Assembly: GCA_903881585.1 (NCBI GenBank)
Contig: CAIRTW010000034.1
Location: 1 to 58,943, forward strand
Length of the DNA stretch: 58,943 bases
Direction: 5' to 3'
From: an uncultured Bacteroidota bacterium
GTDB taxonomy: Bacteria > Bacteroidota > Bacteroidia > Chitinophagales > Chitinophagaceae
Positions 42,252 through 52,800 of the stretch are shown here, piece by piece. The notes under the pieces are model-generated. The model was given only the letters and a program-made list of their open reading frames with translations, ran no database searches and was not told the origin of the DNA. Both the position numbers and the translations under genes were made by a program. The first letter of the stretch is position 1, and every line of letters starts with the position of its first letter.

Positions 42252-43625
42252 ATGCAAGCCTGGAAAGATTATCAAGAACAAAATAAAGACCGCTTTCTCA
42301 ATGAACTGCTCGACCTGTTGCGTATACCTTCCGTAAGCGCAGACAGTAAGTATAAAGCCGATGTTGCCCGCTGTGCTGACGCTGTAAAAGAACACCTGGT
42401 AAAAGCAGGCTGTGATACAGCGCAGATATGCACCACTGCCGGCCATCCCATTGTTTATGGCGAGAAGATCATAGATCCCAAACTGCCTACGGTTTTGGTT
42501 TACGGCCACTACGATGTGCAGCCACCCGATCCACTGAACTTGTGGACCAGCGGCCCTTTTGAGCCCGTTATAAAAGACGGCAAGATATTCGCCCGCGGTG
42601 CGTGTGATGACAAGGGACAAATGTTCATGCACATAAAGGCGCTGGAGATAATGGCTAAGACCAATACCCTGCCCTGCAATGTAAAAGTGATGATAGAGGG
42701 CGAGGAAGAAGTAGGTTCCAGCAACCTGGGTAAATTCCTGGAAGACAATAAAGAAAAACTGAAAGCTGATGTGGTGCTCGTATCTGACACCTCTATGATC
42801 AGCATGGAGCACCCATCCATCGAGAGCGGCCTTCGTGGCCTCTCTGCCGTAGAGATAGAAGTGACCGGCCCTAACCGCGATCTGCACAGCGGTGTATATG
42901 GCGGCGCAGTGGCTAATCCACTGAATATGCTTTGCAAACTGGTCGCGTCACTGCATGATGAGAACGGGCATATTACTATACCCGGCTTTTATGATAAGGT
43001 ACTGGAACTAACGCCGGAAGAGCGCAAGAACCTCAACCTCGCACCGTTCAACCTGGAGGAATACAAACAAGAACTCGGTATAAAAGAAGTGTGGGGCGAG
43101 AAAGGATACACAACACTGGAGCGTACCGGTGTGCGGCCTACCCTTGACCTCAACGGCATATGGGGCGGCTACCAGGGCGAGGGCTCAAAGACCGTCCTCC
43201 CATCCAAGGCAAACGCCAAGATCACGATGAGGCTGGTACCCAACCAGCGCCCCGCGGAAATACGTGAACTTTTCCAGAAACATTTTGAAAGCATAGTTCC
43301 CGGCTATGTAACCGTAAAGGTTACCGGCGGACACGGCGGCGAGCCAGTGGTAACACCCACTGATTCCCCTGCCTACAAAGCAGCCGCAAAAGCCATAAAA
43401 ACCACCTTTGGCAAAGACCCTATACCAACCCGCGGCGGTGGCAGCATTCCGATCGTAGCCTTGTTTGAAAAAACACTCGGCCTGAAAACCGTCCTCCTCG
43501 GCTTCGGTCTTGACAATGACAACATACACTCACCAAATGAGAAGTTTGACGTAGCCAATTTCTACAAGGGCATTGAGACTATACCTTATTTTCATAAGTA
43601 TTTTACTGAGTCTGTGCAAGGGTAA
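42252..43625 (+). CDS. M20-family dipeptidase
   Basis: A 457-residue di-zinc amidohydrolase of the CNDP/M20 dipeptidase type. The first domain carries VLVYGHYDVQPPD (His ligand and Asp), FARGACDDKGQMF (bridging Asp) and IEGEEEVGSSNL (catalytic Glu pair), and GLDNDNIHSPNEKF supplies the last His ligand. The inserted dimerisation domain lies between. No signal peptide: cytosolic hydrolysis of dipeptides. Convergent with the membrane dehydratase gene and separated by a strong terminator. Confidence 0.93.
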   Translation: MQAWKDYQEQNKDRFLNELLDLLRIPSVSADSKYKADVARCADAVKEHLVKAGCDTAQICTTAGHPIVYGEKIIDPKLPTVLVYGHYDVQPPDPLNLWTSGPFEPVIKDGKIFARGACDDKGQMFMHIKALEIMAKTNTLPCNVKVMIEGEEEVGSSNLGKFLEDNKEKLKADVVLVSDTSMISMEHPSIESGLRGLSAVEIEVTGPNRDLHSGVYGGAVANPLNMLCKLVASLHDENGHITIPGFYDKVLELTPEERKNLNLAPFNLEEYKQELGIKEVWGEKGYTTLERTGVRPTLDLNGIWGGYQGEGSKTVLPSKANAKITMRLVPNQRPAEIRELFQKHFESIVPGYVTVKVTGGHGGEPVVTPTDSPAYKAAAKAIKTTFGKDPIPTRGGGSIPIVALFEKTLGLKTVLLGFGLDNDNIHSPNEKFDVANFYKGIETIPYFHKYFTESVQG

Positions 43626-43646
43626 TAAGTCTTGTAAAAGAACCAA

Positions 43647-43685
43647 AAAAGGGAAAAGCATCATAAACTGATGCTTTTCCCTTTT
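43647..43685. terminator. Bidirectional terminator
   Basis: AAAAGGGAAAAGCATCA (43647-43663) is the exact reverse complement of TGATGCTTTTCCCTTTT (43669-43685), five-base loop, A- and T-runs at both ends. It separates two convergent genes. Confidence 0.9.
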
Positions 43686-43729
43686 AAGTCTTTACTATTT
43701 CAGTTGAAAGATACCCATCATCCTACTAC

Positions 43730-45667
43730 CTACGTATTCGGCACTTTTATCTTTTCATAAGCTACATTGTTGCTCACGAATTCAGGTACCAGTTCCTTCA
43801 TCAGATATACAGTTTCCAGCGTATAGTGCTGGCGGGCGCTGCTCAGGAGCTTGTTGATACGCTTTTCCACCAGCCCAAAATCATACTGGCGCACATCGGC
43901 TATCATTATTTTTTCGTGGTAAGTAGGACGTGCATTCTCTGCATTGCTCAGCAGTTCTTCATATAGTTTTTCACCTGGCCTTAGCCCGGTGTAGATGATC
44001 TTAATGTCAATGTCGGGTTCTTTTCCGGCCAGCTTTATCACTTTTCTTGCGAGGTCAGATATCTTCACGGGCTTGCCCATATCAAACACGAATATCTCTC
44101 CACCCTGCCCCATTACACCTGCTTCTATCACCAGCAGACAAGCTTCCGGAATGGTCATAAAGTAGCGGGTGATCTCAGGATGCGTCACGGTAAGCGGGCC
44201 GCCTTTTTCCAACTGCTTTTTAAACCTCGGTATCACCGACCCGTTAGAACCCAGCACATTGCCAAAGCGCGTGGTCACAAACTTGGTAATGATCTTTTCG
44301 TTACCGGTCGTGTCGCCTGCGTTTTCAGTGGGTTCCAGGTCCTTTGTCAGGTGCCGGTAATAGCTCTGGGTGTATATCTCGGCTATTCGCTTTGATGCGC
44401 CCATTACGTTGGTCGGGTTCACCGCTTTGTCGGTGGATACCATAACAAACTTCTCCACATCGTTAGCTACAGATAGCTCTGCCAATGTTTTGGTACCGTT
44501 CACATTGTTCATTACCGCTATCGATGGGTTCTCTTCCATCAGCGGCACATGCTTGTATGCCGCCGCATGAAACACGATCTGAGGGTTGTACACCTCAAAC
44601 AAATGCTCCATTCGCTGGCGGTCACATATATCGCCCAGGTATGCTTTTACATTCGCGCCTTTATGTTTCTCCTGTATCTCCAGCATGAACTCATGCATCG
44701 GCGTCTCTGCCATATCACACAGTATCAGCAGCGATGGGCGGTATTGCAGCAGTTGCCTTACCAGTTCGCTGCCTATAGATCCTGCCGCTCCGGTCACCAG
44801 TATCTTCTTTCCCTTCAGTTCTGTGTAGATAGCCTCGTTGTGTATTTTTATCACCTCGCGCTCCAGCAGGTCTTCTATATTAATGTCCTGTAATTGCTGT
44901 GTATCCAGCTTGCCATTCAGCCAGTCCAGCATAGCGGGCACTTGCTGTATGCGGATGCCATGTGCCAGGCAATTGTCTACAAGGTCGTTGAGCTTGCTCT
45001 TCTCCATGTTTTTGTTGGCCAGGATCAGTAGCTCCACCCCTTCATTGCGCAGCTTTAGCAGGCTGGCCTCACTCGTATTATATATAGGTATCCCTTCCAG
45101 CAATTTGCCCGCTGTGCTAAAAGAATCATCCAGGAACGCCACTACCTGCATATCACCGTTTGGCAGGCTGTTCATCACTTTCTTTATGTGCAATCCGTCT
45201 GCCGAGGTATCATAAACAACCACTTTCTTCTTCAGCAATTTATCTCCCTGCGACAATGACTTATAAAAATTAAAGCAATACCTCACCGCAAGGCGGTAAG
45301 AAATGATGCCGAACGTGGTGATAAAGAAGTTGATCGCTACGATCTGGAGCGTAAAATAATTACCGTTCTTTAGCACAAATGTATTGAGAACAACATATAA
45401 GAAAGAGGCGATGGCATTTACCATTACCAGCCGTGAGGTGTCTTCAAGATTGGTAAACCTTACTATGCCTGCGTAGCTCTTGAAAATATAAAAAAGCACG
45501 GCATTGATCGTAAGCACCACCCCTATCATGAACCTCATCCCAACATTCACATGCTCCAGGTTGAAATTCATCTTCAGCATCCTCGACAGGAAAATGCAGA
45601 AACAAACCAGGAAGAGGTCGAACAGAAAAACTAACCAGCGAGGAAGAATACGTATTTTATGCGCCAT
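43730..45667 (-). CDS. Membrane UDP-N-acetylglucosamine 4,6-dehydratase-type protein (WbpM/CapD-like)
   Basis: A 645-residue enzyme: four N-terminal membrane helices (about 10-130), a first nucleotide-binding domain (KKKVVVYDTSADGLHIKKV) and a C-terminal NAD-dependent epimerase/dehydratase domain starting KKILVTGAAGSIGSELVRQLL at about 288. Motif VMVSTDKAVNPTNVMGASKR provides S-x(n)-M-x-x-x-K, the Met-for-Tyr substitution found in WbpM-class dehydratases. It supplies 4-keto-6-deoxy sugars for surface polysaccharide. Genes for glycosyltransferases are not adjacent in the window, so a polysaccharide locus is not shown. Confidence 0.92.
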   Translation of the reverse strand: MAHKIRILPRWLVFLFDLFLVCFCIFLSRMLKMNFNLEHVNVGMRFMIGVVLTINAVLFYIFKSYAGIVRFTNLEDTSRLVMVNAIASFLYVVLNTFVLKNGNYFTLQIVAINFFITTFGIISYRLAVRYCFNFYKSLSQGDKLLKKKVVVYDTSADGLHIKKVMNSLPNGDMQVVAFLDDSFSTAGKLLEGIPIYNTSEASLLKLRNEGVELLILANKNMEKSKLNDLVDNCLAHGIRIQQVPAMLDWLNGKLDTQQLQDINIEDLLEREVIKIHNEAIYTELKGKKILVTGAAGSIGSELVRQLLQYRPSLLILCDMAETPMHEFMLEIQEKHKGANVKAYLGDICDRQRMEHLFEVYNPQIVFHAAAYKHVPLMEENPSIAVMNNVNGTKTLAELSVANDVEKFVMVSTDKAVNPTNVMGASKRIAEIYTQSYYRHLTKDLEPTENAGDTTGNEKIITKFVTTRFGNVLGSNGSVIPRFKKQLEKGGPLTVTHPEITRYFMTIPEACLLVIEAGVMGQGGEIFVFDMGKPVKISDLARKVIKLAGKEPDIDIKIIYTGLRPGEKLYEELLSNAENARPTYHEKIMIADVRQYDFGLVEKRINKLLSSARQHYTLETVYLMKELVPEFVSNNVAYEKIKVPNT

Positions 45668-45951
45668 AGAAGCTCCTTTTTTAGTCTGCGTGTCTTAAAT
45701 CGATCTAATCTAACTCCAATCCAATTCTATAGGGTCATCTACACAATAATACTAAATAATCTTAGCAGCGAAGGGGGCTTAACACGGAATTAATAGGGTC
45801 TTTATAATCAGTTGCTAATTCGATTGAAGCATATGCAATATACCGTATTTAATCAAATTTTGCTAATTATTAACATTGTTGCAAAAATCGAACCAATTTT
45901 TTCAAGATGCCCTAAATTACGAAATAATCGGCATAAATCTTATCTTGCAGT

Positions 45952-46155
45952 ATGGATACAAAAAAACAAACAACACCCGCAGCGGCAGATGGTAAAGCCG
46001 CACCAGCAAAAAAAGCCGGCCCGGTAAGATTGCCTTCTAAACCAATATCGTTCTCTAACCACCCGACCGCTAAAGGCGGCAAGCAGGCAAAAACAATGGT
46101 GAACAAAAGCAAAAAAGGCGGCGTAAACCTGATGAAAAAGCTGTCTGGCATGTAA
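45952..46155 (+). CDS. Small basic Lys/Ala/Pro-rich protein
   Basis: A 67-residue protein with low complexity and high positive charge (TKKQTTPAAADGKAAPAKKAGPVRLPSKP; TMVNKSKKGGVNLMKKLSGM), no membrane helix. A TATCTTG-like sequence precedes the start. Such proteins may bind nucleic acids, but this is only composition. Confidence 0.5.
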   Translation: MDTKKQTTPAAADGKAAPAKKAGPVRLPSKPISFSNHPTAKGGKQAKTMVNKSKKGGVNLMKKLSGM

Positions 46156-46165
46156 CCACTACCGG

Positions 46166-46735
46166 CTACTGTCCTTCACTTAACCTGAGCATCTTATTAT
46201 CTACCGACTGAAAAAAGTCATGGGGCTGGAAGGTGCGCCAGTTAGGGCTATCCATGAGTTTTATGTAATAGTCTATATGCGACCGGAGAAAATCGTATTG
46301 GGTTTGCGCCGGCATGTTTATAGCCACGATCCATCCGCCATCGTCTTTTATGTCCTCGTACCATTCCTCGTAGTAGTCGGTATCGCTGCTATGAAAGTTA
46401 AGCACATTCTCCGTGATCAGTATGAACTTATAGATGTGCTTCGCGGTCATCAGGTCTATTACCGACCGCTTTAAGTGCATCACATCATTCTCCACCGCAT
46501 CGTTCCACTCCCCTATGAGTTCTATTATGGCATAGTTCAATTCGTAGTCAACAAAGAGCACTTTCATATACAGCGTCTTCGACCCGAACTCATCCCATTG
46601 CGGGTGTATATAGTAGTTATAAACCGTGTTGGAATATTCAAACTCGCTGTGCTCCACACCATAAAATGGAGAGGCTTCGTCTTCCTCTGAAATATATAAG
46701 TGACGCCAGTTGTAAAAGGGCTCTATCTCGTGCAT
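46166..46735 (-). CDS. Conserved protein of unknown function
   Basis: A 189-residue acidic, aromatic-rich soluble protein (YNWRHLYISEEDEASPFYG, YSNTVYNYYIHPQWDEFGS, YYEEWYEDIKDDGGWIVAIN). I see no known domain. No signal peptide. It precedes the giant repeat protein's terminus on the same strand with a 70-base gap, but the latter is transcribed toward it, so cotranscription from that gene is possible. Confidence 0.65.
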   Translation of the reverse strand: MHEIEPFYNWRHLYISEEDEASPFYGVEHSEFEYSNTVYNYYIHPQWDEFGSKTLYMKVLFVDYELNYAIIELIGEWNDAVENDVMHLKRSVIDLMTAKHIYKFILITENVLNFHSSDTDYYEEWYEDIKDDGGWIVAINMPAQTQYDFLRSHIDYYIKLMDSPNWRTFQPHDFFQSVDNKMLRLSEGQ

Positions 46736-46808
46736 TATCAGGCAAAAATGTTCGGGTCAAAAGTAAGGATAAAGGCTGAAAAGAGCCGGTGCTTTTCCTG
46801 TTTTCGCA

Positions 46809-49800
46809 CTAGTTTTTCACAAACGTTCTTGCGCCCATCTTCATACCGTCTTTCACAAGCACTACAGAGTAAACTCCTTGTGCAAGCCCGGATACATCTA
46901 TACTCCCTTTGCCAGACACCAGCGCACATCCGGTTATTTCCTTGCCCAGCATATCAAATAGTTTCACACTTACCTGGTTGTTATTATTCAGGCCCTTTAC
47001 CTCTATGAATACTTTGGAATCGGCAGGGTTCGGGAACAAAATGAATTCCAGATGTTCTACCGAGGTATAAGCTACTTCTACCGATGGCGGTGTCACATAG
47101 TATGCTTTCTGTAAACAGCCGCCATGAACGGTCATTACCCAATAGTACCCATGTATAAAATCAGGTGTTGGCTGGTTGTAGGTCTGCGAGGTTTCTCCGG
47201 GTATTATTGAGGAATCAAGGCTATTGCCATTGTCATAACCCCATTGGTAACTGTCTGCTGAATTATCAGTACAAGTGAAGGTAGACGCCGAATAAGTAAT
47301 GCCGGAGGCGGAAGATTCACCGCTTCCTACGCTGGTAACAAATGTATCAGATACCGCACAACCTGTCAGCAACAGCTGGCTTGTCAATGTTACCATAGCC
47401 ACACCCGCTGCTGGGAATGATACCAGAGCACCTTGTTTGTTCGGGCTTATGCTGTTTATGTCTGCATTGATGGCACCCCATGTATAAACAAAACCCACCG
47501 GCTGCGGAAGAACAGTGCCAATATTCATGTACTGCGTATTGGCACATATCGTGGCGCCGGGGTGAACCGTAAGATACGGACTTGCCGGTAGCTCATCAAT
47601 AATAACGGAAGCGCGCTTCACAGCCGCACACCCGCTGAACACCGTATATACTACTGTATCCAGGCCGTACCCAACTGCAGTTAATATGCCGCTTGACGCA
47701 TCGATGGTGGCTTTTACCGGGTTGGTACTGCTCCATATGCCGCCCGGCGATGCATCCAGCATTGTGTCTGTGCCGTACTGGCATACCGTATTATTGCCTG
47801 TGATCTCATCAAGTATTACTTCAGGCCCCACAGTAATGGGCCAGGTAGTCTTTTCTGTACTGCAATACTGGGTAACGGTATAAGTGATCGTATCATTGCC
47901 TGCTGCCAGGCCGGTAACCATTCCGTTCAGCGGATTGACATAAGCCACAGTAGGATTGTTGCCACTCCATACGCCGCCATATGCCGCATCGGTAAGCTGA
48001 ATAGTTGACGAAATGCATACGGACGAATAACCACCGATAACTCCGGCAACCGCCATCGGAGCAATGATCACCGCAGTTGTTGCCGCACAACCACCGGGTA
48101 AGGTATAACTGATCGTAGCCGTGCCGCCGGCTACTGCCGTAATAAGTCCCGTGATCGGCGAGGCGAAAGCTATACCCGGATCACTGCTGCTCCAGGTACC
48201 TCCGGAATAAACGTCCGTAAATGTTTCTGATTGTGGTACACAGAAATGCATGGTTCCGCTGATCGCCGAAGGCGTCTGTGTGACTGTAACTACGACTACC
48301 GAATTGCAAACTGAACTGAGACTATAGGTGATGGTTGCAACGCCAACGCTCACGCCGCCAACAACACCTGTGCCTAAACCAACTGTTGCCACTGAAGTGT
48401 TGCTGCTGCTCCAGTGTCCTCCAGGCGAACCATCCGTCAGTGTACTTGTACTGCCGGTGCATACATGGGCATCACCGGCTACATCAACCGGTGCGGCATT
48501 CACAGAGACTATTGCAATTGCCTTACAGCCAGACGCCACTACATAAGAAAAAGTATCCCTGCCCGGAGCAACGCCTGTTACATTCCCCGTAGCATCTATA
48601 GTGCCAAAAGCATTACTGGCGTTCCAGGTACCTCCGGCCGTTACATCGCTAAGAAATATAGATGCGCCTATACAAACATTTATTGGCCCTGTTATCGCAG
48701 CGGGAGATTGATTGACGGTAAGGGTAAGAATCGAAGTGCAGCCACTGGCCAGGTTATAAGTGATCGTTGCCGTACCGCCTGATATGCCGGATACAACTCC
48801 GGCTAATGAACCGACAGTAGCTACAGCAGTATTACTGCTGCTCCAGCGGCCACCAGTAGGCGTATCGCTCAATGTTAGTGTAGTGCCAGAGCAAATAACG
48901 CCTGTACCTGCAACGATGGCCGCCGGTATCGGGTCCACGGTAACGGTTTTAGTCTTCGAACAGCCGGTACTGAGTGTGTAAGTGATCGTGGTAGTGCCGG
49001 TTGTCACCGCAAGCGCACCACCCGACGACGAACCAATTGATGCAACAGATGAGTTACTACTGCTCCAGGTACCACCTGCAGTAGCATCTGTAAAGGAAAA
49101 GTAGCCGCTGATACAAAGTATTGCCGGCCCTGCTATTGCCGAAGGAACAACGTTTACGGTAACCACGGTTGTGGCCTTACAGCCAGCGCCCAGCGAATAC
49201 GCGATCGTTGCCGTACCATTCAACTCCCCGGTCACAACGCCGGCAGCAGTAATCGGCGCAGTCGAATAACTGCTGCTGCTCCAGGTGCCGCCGGCCACTG
49301 CATCGCTTAGCGTGCTGGTAGCGCCCATACAAATAATTGTAGTGCCCGTAATTGGGGCCGGAGACGGATTTACCGTGACTATTGCGGTCTTGTAACAACC
49401 GGCGGCTATAGTGTAAGTGATAGTAGCCGTACCTGCCGCCACACCCGAAACATTACCTGAGGTAAGGATAACGGCAGCAATACCAGGAGCGCTGCTAACC
49501 CATGTACCGCTGCCAACCGGATCGGTGAGGGACGTAATACTTCCCGCACACACAGTCCTGGTACCGTAAAGGGCAGTGGGAGATGCCGCAACCGTAACGA
49601 TAAGTGTAGACCGGCAACCCGCTGCCAGTGTATAAGAAATCGAAACGGTTCCCGCATTTATGCCCGTCACCACTCCTGATCCCGAGCCAACAGATGCCAC
49701 TGAACCGGTACCGCTGCTCCATGAACCGCCTGTTGTGGCATCGCTCAAAGTGATAGTGGAACCTGCGCAAACATTTCCCGCCCCTGCGACTGCGGCAGGT

Positions 49801-52800
49801 GATGGGTTAACGGTTACTACCGCCGTCATGATACAGCCAGTGCCCAAAGTATAAGTGATGGTAACGGTTCCTGGTGCCACACCAAAGGCCATGCCTGATA
49901 TAATGCCTATGGAACCTACAGCGGGATTACTGCTGCTCCAGGTACCGCCTGTGAGCACATTATTGAGCGGTGTTTCCAGGCCCTGGCAAACATGCAGTAC
50001 GCCACCTATACCACCGGGCAATGTATTAACGGTTACTATCGTAGTGATCTTGCACCCGGTAGGCGCAGTATAAGTTACCACGGATGTTCCTGCCACGTGG
50101 CCAGATACCAGGCCGCTCCCAGACCCTATCGTAGCCACGGTAGTGTTAGTGCTCACCCAGGTGCCGCCGCTCGTAGCATCGGTGAGTGTGGTAGTTAGTC
50201 CCGCACAAACAAAGGCCATCCCCGATATTTCTGCGGGAAATGGATTTACCACCAGCGTTTTGATAGCCGTGCAACCTGTAGGCAGTGTGTAAATAATGTG
50301 TGTTGAGCCCGAATTAATACCGCTTGCCAGGCCATAACCCGAGATAGTAGCCGCCGGCAGGTTATCGCTGCTCCAGGTACCGCCTATTGAGGCGTCTGTC
50401 AACAACGTTGTGTTGCCAGCGCATACTGCACTCGCGCCATTTATCGGCAACGGCAAAGGATGCACTGTGAATAATATAGTTTTGATACAGCCCGTGCCAA
50501 GAGTATAAGTTATCGTTGTAGTGCCCGCAGCGGTCCCGGTTACGGTTCCTGCGGCGTCAATAGTGGCAACAGCTGTATTGCTGCTGCTCCAGCTGCCGCC
50601 AGCTGCCTCGGTCAGGGTCACAGAGGAACCTGCACATACACTGGTTAGCCCGCTGATAGGTGATGGCAGCGGCTCCACGGTTACTATCGTGGAAATAATA
50701 CAGCCTGTGGTGACCTTATAAGTGATGGTGGCCGTACCCGCAGCTACGCCGGTCACAACGCCGCTTCCTGCACTTATACCTGCTATGCCCACATTGCCGC
50801 TTGTCCATGTTCCGCCGGTTGTTGCGTCCGTAAGCGTAGCTGTCAGCCCGGTACATACTGCCCCCGGCCCCGCGATCGCCGGCGGTAATGGATTTACTGT
50901 TACCACTGCAGTGCGCAAACAACCGGTGCCAAGAGTATAGGTGATCACATTCGTCCCTGCACTGAGGCCGGTAACAAAACCAGCTCCGTCAATACTTACA
51001 TTGCCCGGAGCCCCGGCAGCCCACACACCGCCAGTTGTAGCATCACTTAGCGAGATCATTAACCCGTCACAAACATGCAGGGTACCATTTAGCGCACCTG
51101 GCAGGGGATTAACAGTAACGGTAGCGACCGTACGGCATCCATCTCCCAAAGTATAAGTAATATTCGCCGTTCCGCTGCCGCCTCCTGTTACGATCCCGGT
51201 TCCACCTACTGTTGCCACCGGATTATAGGAGCTCACCCACGTACCCGCCCCCACAGCATCACTCAACGCTGTGGTCAGGCCCGCACACACAACGGTAGTA
51301 CCTGTTATTGGCGCAGGAGCTATGTTCACCGTCATCGTTGTCACCATCAGGCAGCTGGCACTGAGCTGGTAAGTAATACCGGTTGTACCTGCGGAAATAG
51401 CCAAAAATGTGCCCGTGCCGCTGCCGATCGTACCAACAGCAGGGTTGGCGCTTATCCATGCACCGCCGGCAGTAGCATCCATCAGGGTAGCAGTATTGCC
51501 TGCACATATACCGCCGCCGCCGCCAATACCTGCAGGCCCCGGCGTTACGGTCATTATTTTGGTGGCCATACACCCGGTGCCAAGTTTATAGGTGATCGTG
51601 GCAACGCCCACTGTGATGCCTGTAGCAATGCCGCTGGCGGAACCAATTGTAACTACCGCAGGGTAACTCGAAGACCACGAACCGCCTGCGGTCGTGTCGC
51701 TGAACACAGCAGGAGAACCGGCACATACGGTCGGATAGCCTGTAACAGCGCCCGGTGTTTCATTTATAAAAACAGTAGTAGTGCGCACACAACTGGCTGC
51801 CGATGTATAAGTGATCGTTGCCGTACCAGTGCCAACGGTAATAAGTGTGCCGGTGCCTGTGACATTTGCTACGGCCAAATTGCTGCTGGTCCAGGTGCCT
51901 CCGCCTGCGGCATCGCTGAGCGTACCGCTTGTGCCCATGCACAAACTGGTATTACCCAATATTGCAGGTGGCAGTCCGTTTACAACAAAAGGTGTCGTGA
52001 TCTTACAGCCGGTGAGCAGCGCATAGGTGATCGTCATAGAGCCTGCCGCCACACCGGTCACATTACCTGTCCCATCTACCGTTCCAACTGCCGTGTTACT
52101 GCTGCTCCAGAAACCGCCGCCTGATGCATCTGTCAGCGCCGAGGAAAACCCGATGCAGACATTTGCTGTGCCGGTTATTGCCGGGGGCAACGGATTCACA
52201 GTAACGGTCGTATATGTCAGGCAACCCGTGCCCAGTGTATAAGTAATTGTTGTTGTAGCTGCGCTGATACCCGAGACCACTCCGCTTACAGAAATTGCTG
52301 CAATCGTAATATCCCCGCTGCTCCAGGTGCCACCGCCTGTAGCATCACTGAGCGCAGTTGCTGTGCCGACACACATATGCAGCGTACCCGCAATTGCTGT
52401 TGGCAGGGCGTTTACCGTCACCACTTTGGTTACACGGCATCCGGTTGCAAAAGAATAACTGATCGTTGCAGTACCAGCAACGCCGCTCGTCACATTGCCA
52501 GAACCATCTATACTGGCAACCGCAATATTGCTGCTGCTCCAGGCACCGCCGGGTGCCGCGTCCGTTAGAATTGTTCCCGTGCCCGCACACATACTGGCTA
52601 CTCCCGCTATCGCTGATGGCAACGGGTTTATCGTCATTGCAGCTGTAATAATGCAGCCAGTAGCCGGAAGCTGATAACTGATAACAGGATTGCCTGCACC
52701 TATCGCCGCAACAAACCCCGTGCCCGAAATAACGGCCTCGGTCCCATCGCTGCTGCTCCAGGTACCGCCCGCTGTAATATCCGTAAATGTTGTAGCAGCT